DNA of 64,000 bases from Subsaxibacter sp. CAU 1640 (GTDB lineage Bacteria > Bacteroidota > Bacteroidia > Flavobacteriales > Flavobacteriaceae), in the NCBI RefSeq assembly GCF_023156585.1, contig NZ_JALNMI010000003.1, positions 186,001 through 250,000 on the forward strand, given 5' to 3'. Below are positions 59,257-64,000 of the stretch, in pieces; position 1 is the stretch's first letter; each line of letters begins with the position of its first letter. The position numbers and the translations under genes were made by a program. The notes under the pieces were generated by a model. That model saw only the letters and a program-made list of their open reading frames with translations, was not told the origin of the DNA and searched no databases.

Positions 59257-61431
59257 ATGAAGATCAAATTACTATTAGTTTTAGCTCTTGCCTATTCAAG
59301 CGTAATGATGGCACAGAGCAAGGAAGAACTTGCTGCAAAAGAGTTTTTTTGGGGTGCAAATGATTCCTATAAAGATAAAAATGACATTCCTGACAAGTGG
59401 AAAAACGAATCGGCTGTTGTTATTTACAAAAATGAAAATTATGATTTTCATAAGTTTGGAAAGAATGTGACTTACACTTCTTCTGTAAGAAAGCGTATCA
59501 AACTACTCGACAAAGCTTCTGTCGAAGAGTTTTCAGAGTTTACATATACCAAACGCTTTCGTTCCAATAAAGGGCGTTATAGCTGGAGAGAGAAAGGAAA
59601 TAACTTCGTAGGCATCAAAATTGTGAAACCCGATGGCACAGAAACGGAGTTGGACGTAGAAAATGAAGCTGTTGAAGTAGATGGCGAAACGAAGGTGGCC
59701 ATTTCAAATCTTGAAGTTGGCGATATCATTGATTATTACTTTTACCGATTAGAGCCTTTTAAAAGCACTTATGCTTTTGGTTTTGACCCCGTAGAAGTTA
59801 GTTTAGGAGAGGAATATCCGATAATGGATTTTAAATTGTTTTTTGAAACAGAAAATGATTTTTTCATCAACTTTAATTCCTACAATGGGGCTCCAGAATT
59901 AAAACAAGTGGAAACCGAAAAAAGAAGTATCAGACGCTATGAGTTGATTGCTTCAGATATTCCAAAGAACGAATATCCTCGATGGTTTTATCCTTTGGTA
60001 GAATTGCCTTCTTATAAATTTCAGGTGTATTTTGCACGTTCTGGTACATTTGAGGACAGAGCGATGGCATTTTTACCAGAAAAAGAAGATATTATCAAAA
60101 AATCTGTTTCAAAGGAAGAAGTTCTGAATCTTTACGATACTAGGTTTAAACCAGATGGTGATATTGGTGACATCAAAGATTTCTTTAAGGGGAAAGATTA
60201 CACTTCCAAAGAGAAAAAAGTAGCAGATGCGTATTACTATATGCGCCATTATTATTTAACTCGTTTCATCGAGGCATTTTACGCACAAGAAGCCAAAATC
60301 AGTTATAATCCATTTATGTATTATGGTATAAATCCTGTGTTTATTCAAAATCAAAAACAATTCATTCGCCATTTTACAGAATTTTTAAAACGTGAAAAGA
60401 TCGATTATGAAATTGTCATTGCAAAAAAGCGTTTCGATGGTGGTATTGAAGATTTATTGATTGAGAAAAATATCAATGTCCTTGTAAAAGTATTGACGCC
60501 TAATCCAATGTATGCGGCATTTTTTGGTGTTCACACCAGCATCGATGAGTATTCAGCTCAAATTGAAGGAACGGATGCATACTTATTGTCAGCCACCAAA
60601 AGTAAAATTGACGTTATTAAAGACGGAAAACTACCTGCCTCCAATCATAACGATAATGAAACCAAAAAGAATATTGAAGTGTCGCTTAATGAAGATTTCA
60701 GTAAAATGAACTTCAAAGTCGTGAATAGTTTTAAAGGTTTTGAAAAGGAAGCACAGTTGAGTGAACGTTTGCTTTATAGCGATTATGTTAATGAAGATTA
60801 TGAAAAATACGAAACAGAATCGCTGTTGGATTTGATCAAAAACAAGAAAGAAAAAGCAAGGTTCAAAAAAGAAATGGATGCGCTAAATGAAAAACTGCAC
60901 GAGAAACAATTGGAACGTTTCAAGAATAATGCTCAAAGCGAATATAATGTGAAAGAGGCAGAAGATTACAGCTACAGCATCGATGCTACAGGCCGTTATG
61001 GATTGGAAACTTATTTCACATTTACTGAAAGCTTTAATGCTCAAAATGATAATTTAGTGAAGAAAGCAGGTCCTAATTACATAGTTGAAATTGGAAAACT
61101 AATTGGAGGACAAATAGATTTAACGGAAAAAGAGCGCAAAAGAACAGAGAACATCTATATGGATTATCCGAGAAGCTACAATTATGAGATACGCTTCAGC
61201 ATCCCAAAAGGATATTCCGTGTCAGGTCTTGATAAATTGAACAAATCGGTAGACAATTCAACTGGTTCATTTAAGAGCACAGCAACTGTTGAAGGTGATG
61301 AGTTGGTTATCAACACCTCAAAAAAATACAAACACAACTATGAGCCAAATAAAAATTGGCCGCTGATGATTGCATTTCTAGACGAAGCCAATCAGTTTAC
61401 CAACGAAAAGATTTTATTGAAGAAAGAATAG
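59257..61431 (+). CDS. Exported DUF3857-like protein without transglutaminase triad
   Basis: A 724-residue protein with a signal peptide (MKIKLLLVLALAYSSVMMAQ). The N-terminal part is like the DUF3857 domain of its neighbour (RKRIKLLDKASVEEF..., KIVKPDGTETELDVE, AISNLEVGDIIDYYFYR). The middle region (~300-460) occupies the transglutaminase position but contains no Cys; the whole chain has none. Thus it cannot carry the usual nucleophile and is probably a structural or regulatory partner. The gene is translationally close to its neighbour (3 bp). A shared terminator with the symporter gene follows. Confidence 0.82.
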   Translation: MKIKLLLVLALAYSSVMMAQSKEELAAKEFFWGANDSYKDKNDIPDKWKNESAVVIYKNENYDFHKFGKNVTYTSSVRKRIKLLDKASVEEFSEFTYTKRFRSNKGRYSWREKGNNFVGIKIVKPDGTETELDVENEAVEVDGETKVAISNLEVGDIIDYYFYRLEPFKSTYAFGFDPVEVSLGEEYPIMDFKLFFETENDFFINFNSYNGAPELKQVETEKRSIRRYELIASDIPKNEYPRWFYPLVELPSYKFQVYFARSGTFEDRAMAFLPEKEDIIKKSVSKEEVLNLYDTRFKPDGDIGDIKDFFKGKDYTSKEKKVADAYYYMRHYYLTRFIEAFYAQEAKISYNPFMYYGINPVFIQNQKQFIRHFTEFLKREKIDYEIVIAKKRFDGGIEDLLIEKNINVLVKVLTPNPMYAAFFGVHTSIDEYSAQIEGTDAYLLSATKSKIDVIKDGKLPASNHNDNETKKNIEVSLNEDFSKMNFKVVNSFKGFEKEAQLSERLLYSDYVNEDYEKYETESLLDLIKNKKEKARFKKEMDALNEKLHEKQLERFKNNAQSEYNVKEAEDYSYSIDATGRYGLETYFTFTESFNAQNDNLVKKAGPNYIVEIGKLIGGQIDLTEKERKRTENIYMDYPRSYNYEIRFSIPKGYSVSGLDKLNKSVDNSTGSFKSTATVEGDELVINTSKKYKHNYEPNKNWPLMIAFLDEANQFTNEKILLKKE

Positions 61432-61455
61432 TCTATCTTAAACGAGTACAAAAAA

Positions 61456-61484
61456 AGCCATCTGTTCTTACTGAAAAGATGGCT
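61456..61484. terminator. Bidirectional terminator
   Basis: AGCCATCT (61456-61463) pairs with AGATGGCT (61477-61484), with six A before and seven T after, between convergent stops at 61431 (+) and 61489 (-). Confidence 0.88.
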
Positions 61485-61488
61485 TTTT

Positions 61489-62925
61489 TTATGCTTTCAA
61501 ACGATTAATATATCCTTTGAACTCTGTAATAACTTTTGGCGCTAAAATCAACGTGGCAGTCATCGTGGGAATCGCCATTAATGCAAAAGTGCCATCAATG
61601 AGATTAAGCATCATCGGTAAAGGTGTAATGACTGCCATCACAATGCTTGCAATGTATAAATAATTGTAGTAATGCTTATTTTTTGCTCCAAATAGAAATG
61701 ACATACATTTTGAGCCATAGTAAGAATACGTAAATAAAGAGGAAATACTAAATGTGGCAATACAGATAAGCAACAGATATTTTCCATAGCCTGGCATTGC
61801 GTCATTGAATGCTGTGGCTGTTAAACTAACACCATTGACATCCGTTGTTTTCCAAACACCTGTCACCAAAATTGCCAAAGCTGTCAGAGTGCAAACAATC
61901 AACGTATCAATGGCAGGACCCAACATTGCAACCAATCCTTCGCGAATCGGTTCATCAGTTTTTGAAGCTCCGTGCGCCATCGGAGCTGTACCAATACCTG
62001 CTTCATTGCTAAAGGCTCCTCTTCTTATGCCAAGCAAAATCAAACCGCCTAAGGTTCCCCCTAAAAAGGCATCCCCTTTGAAAAAATTTGCCGAGAAAGC
62101 ATCCGTAAACATTAATTTCAAATAATATGGAACCTCTTCGATATAAATCCCGAGAATTATCAAGACCAAAATAAAATAAAGGATGACCATTGCAGGCACC
62201 AGTTTTTCAGCCGTTTTGCTGATACGATTTAGACCTCCCAAGATAACAATGGACGTGAGAACTATCAATACAATACCAATGGCGAGATTTGTCCAATCAT
62301 TGACTTCGACACCATTAGGTTCAAGTAAAATGAAATTAATGGCTTGTTTCAATTGATTCACATTAAAAACAGGTAAAGCGCCAATCAAACCAGCAATGCT
62401 AAAGAAAATTGCCAACGGTTTCCAATGTTTCCCTAAACCTTCCATAATGAAATACATCGGACCACCTTGAATTTTGCCATCGCTATCTTTTCCTCTATAA
62501 AGTACTGCCAAAGTACAGGTGAAAAACTTCGTTGACATTCCAATAATTCCACTCACCCACATCCAAAACATAGCTCCGGGTCCACCAATATGAATTGCGA
62601 CGGCTACGCCAGCAATATTACCCATCCCGATGGTGGACGACAATGCCGTCATCAGTGCCTGAAAATGACTGATTTCTCCTGGATCGTTAGGATCATTGTA
62701 CTTTCCTCTTAAAACTTGAATGGCGTGAGCAATGAATCGGAAAGGTAAAAAACGGCTCAATAAAAGTAAATACAAGCCACCTCCAATCAATAAAATCAAT
62801 AAGGGCAAACCCCAAGCATAATCGGAATAGAGTTTTAGTATGTCATCAAGAGTTTTCAAGAAATTGGTGTTCCAAAGGATTAAAGATATTGTTTTCCATT
62901 TATAAACTTTAAGATTGAAACTCAA
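61489..62925 (-). CDS. Alanine/glycine:cation symporter (AgcS family)
   Basis: A 478-residue transporter with about eleven membrane segments. The family signatures are TTGIGNIAGVAV-like SSTIGMGNIAGVAVAIHIGG, GGPMYFIMEGLGKHWK and SNEAGIGTAPMAHGASKTDE. The N-terminal ~25 residues before the first helix may include a mis-set start; an internal start near LKTLDDILKLYSDYAWG would also fit. It imports alanine or glycine with sodium or protons. No obvious operon partner. Divergent from the acyltransferase gene at 62998, with ~70 bp between. Confidence 0.93.
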   Translation of the reverse strand: MSFNLKVYKWKTISLILWNTNFLKTLDDILKLYSDYAWGLPLLILLIGGGLYLLLLSRFLPFRFIAHAIQVLRGKYNDPNDPGEISHFQALMTALSSTIGMGNIAGVAVAIHIGGPGAMFWMWVSGIIGMSTKFFTCTLAVLYRGKDSDGKIQGGPMYFIMEGLGKHWKPLAIFFSIAGLIGALPVFNVNQLKQAINFILLEPNGVEVNDWTNLAIGIVLIVLTSIVILGGLNRISKTAEKLVPAMVILYFILVLIILGIYIEEVPYYLKLMFTDAFSANFFKGDAFLGGTLGGLILLGIRRGAFSNEAGIGTAPMAHGASKTDEPIREGLVAMLGPAIDTLIVCTLTALAILVTGVWKTTDVNGVSLTATAFNDAMPGYGKYLLLICIATFSISSLFTYSYYGSKCMSFLFGAKNKHYYNYLYIASIVMAVITPLPMMLNLIDGTFALMAIPTMTATLILAPKVITEFKGYINRLKA

Positions 62926-62997
62926 AAAATAAGTAATGATTGCAAAAGTTATTAATTTTGAATTTTAACATTATATTTACAATTACAACTACTGTCA

Positions 62998-64000
62998 TTG
63001 AAACCTAAATCTACAAGATTATACTTTCTGGACGCCGTTAGGGCCTTTGCCATCTTGATGATGTTACAAGGTCATTTTGTAGATACATTGCTTAATCCGC
63101 TTTACAGGGACAATTCTTATACTGCATATACAGTTTGGGCTTATTTTAGAGGAATTACTGCTCCCACATTCTTTACCATTTCCGGTTTGGTTGTACTATA
63201 TCTGATGCTTAAAGCCAATGAAAAAGGTGATGATAGCATACGGGTCAAAAAAGGATTGACGAGAGGTTTGATGTTAATTGGCATTGGTTATTTGTTGCGT
63301 ATTCCATTCTTTTCGTGGTTTAAAGGTCAATTTGACACTTATTTTTTGGTGATTGATGTGCTTCAATGTATAGGGCTCTCATTATTAATGTTGATAGGGC
63401 TATATTTTTTGGCACAAAAAAACAGTAAAGTTTTATCCATTTTACTGCTTGTGACGAGTTTTATTATTTTTCTATGTGAGCCGTTGTATCGAGATTTATC
63501 CTTACCGAATGTACCATTAGTTTTTTCCAACTATTTGTCCAAAGCAAATGGTTCTGTATTCACCATTATTCCTTGGTTTGGATATGTGGCTTTTGGTGGA
63601 TTTCTGGCTACAATGTTTTTTCGATATTCACAAAAAAAGAACTTCCGAAAAATTATGATTGGATTGTTTTTTGGTTTGGGGATTCTGCTTCTCACCTATT
63701 CAACTGAAGCTTTACATATAATATATCATATAACTCATATTGAACTATTTGAACGTTCAGCAAACTATAACTATTTATTTTTAAGACTTGGAAATGTATT
63801 CTTGTATTTTGGTTTTTTCTATTTGCTGGAAAATTATCTAAAACAATCCATCATTACCAAAATTGGTGAAAAAACACTCAATATATATGTAGTGCATTTT
63901 ATTATCATCTACGGAAGTTTTACAGGTATTGGCTTGAAGCATTTTTGGTACAAGTCTTTGGAGCCCTGGGAAGCCGTTTTCGGCGCCATTGCATTTATGA
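62998..64000 (+). CDS. HGSNAT/DUF1624-like membrane acyltransferase, partial at right edge
   Basis: The frame opens at TTG (62998) directly followed by KPKSTRLYFLDAVRAFAILM and runs to the window end (about 334 residues) without a stop. The start LDAVRAFAILMMLQGHFVD, with an Arg and a His in the first membrane segments, is the signature of the HGSNAT_cat/DUF1624 acyltransferase family (heparan-alpha-glucosaminide N-acetyltransferase-like). About eight further membrane segments are visible. No ATG lies between the upstream in-frame stop (~62959) and the conserved start, supporting TTG. Likely role: acetyl transfer across the membrane to a glycan. Missing only the carboxy end. Confidence 0.8.
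   Translation, partial: MKPKSTRLYFLDAVRAFAILMMLQGHFVDTLLNPLYRDNSYTAYTVWAYFRGITAPTFFTISGLVVLYLMLKANEKGDDSIRVKKGLTRGLMLIGIGYLLRIPFFSWFKGQFDTYFLVIDVLQCIGLSLLMLIGLYFLAQKNSKVLSILLLVTSFIIFLCEPLYRDLSLPNVPLVFSNYLSKANGSVFTIIPWFGYVAFGGFLATMFFRYSQKKNFRKIMIGLFFGLGILLLTYSTEALHIIYHITHIELFERSANYNYLFLRLGNVFLYFGFFYLLENYLKQSIITKIGEKTLNIYVVHFIIIYGSFTGIGLKHFWYKSLEPWEAVFGAIAFM

Overview
The window comes from an AT-rich member of the Bacteroidota, almost certainly a marine-type Flavobacteriaceae. The evidence is two proteins with type IX secretion (T9SS) sorting tails (3464-4483 type A, 46590-49841 type B/CHU_C), flavobacterial TAnnTTTG promoter elements, lack of Shine-Dalgarno leaders, a TlpA/DUF4369 thioredoxin, DUF3857 proteins and the short Bacteroidota form of a sigma-70 factor. 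No rRNA, tRNA, transposase, integrase or CRISPR array was seen.

Layout. 1-4.5 kb: a partial exported protein, a PLDc_N-like membrane peptide, a large repeat adhesin ending in an S74 chaperone-protease, and a T9SS protein. 4.5-8.9 kb: a leftward cold/stress cluster (DEAD-box helicase, divergent RpoD-like sigma factor, two cold-shock proteins, cupin, CsbD-like protein, ribosomal bS21). The two cold-shock genes share a long duplicated 5' leader with a covarying stem. 9.1-11.8 kb: LpxR-like outer-membrane lipid A deacylase, an exported protein and a polytopic membrane protein. 12.0-25.8 kb: an island bounded by a 134-bp inverted repeat (130/134 identical). It holds a compact leftward eight-gene defence operon: Cas4-like/DUF2779 nuclease, type ISP restriction-modification enzyme, an unknown, a PutAbiC-like membrane protein, an unknown, DUF262-HNH nuclease, TIR protein, an unknown. 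One rightward unknown gene lies beside it. 25.8-34.2 kb: a DUF2975 / XRE regulator / ABC ATPase / permease-M1 peptidase operon set among dense short tandem repeats (7-, 8/9- and 21-bp units). 34.4-41.7 kb: exported and PRC-barrel envelope proteins, three AraC-family regulators and a second CsbD-like protein. 41.9-50 kb: DoxX-like protein, PAS histidine kinase with response regulator, TlpA-like thioredoxin, and a giant T9SS type B protein. 50-64 kb: HMG-CoA synthase family enzyme, a small Pro-rich lipoprotein with a histidine kinase/response regulator pair, acetyl-CoA synthetase, two DUF3857-type exported proteins, an alanine/glycine:cation symporter, and a partial HGSNAT/DUF1624-like membrane acyltransferase.

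How it works together. The 4.5-8.9 kb cluster looks like a cold-response set (RNA unwinding, RNA chaperoning, ribosome adjustment, alternative transcription). The 14-25.5 kb operon stacks several anti-phage activities under one promoter region. The main candidates for something undescribed are the inverted-repeat-bounded defence operon with three unrecognised partners, the duplicated cold-shock leader RNA, and the exceptional load of 7/9/11/21-bp tandem arrays. All family assignments come from reading motifs by eye; no database search was possible.
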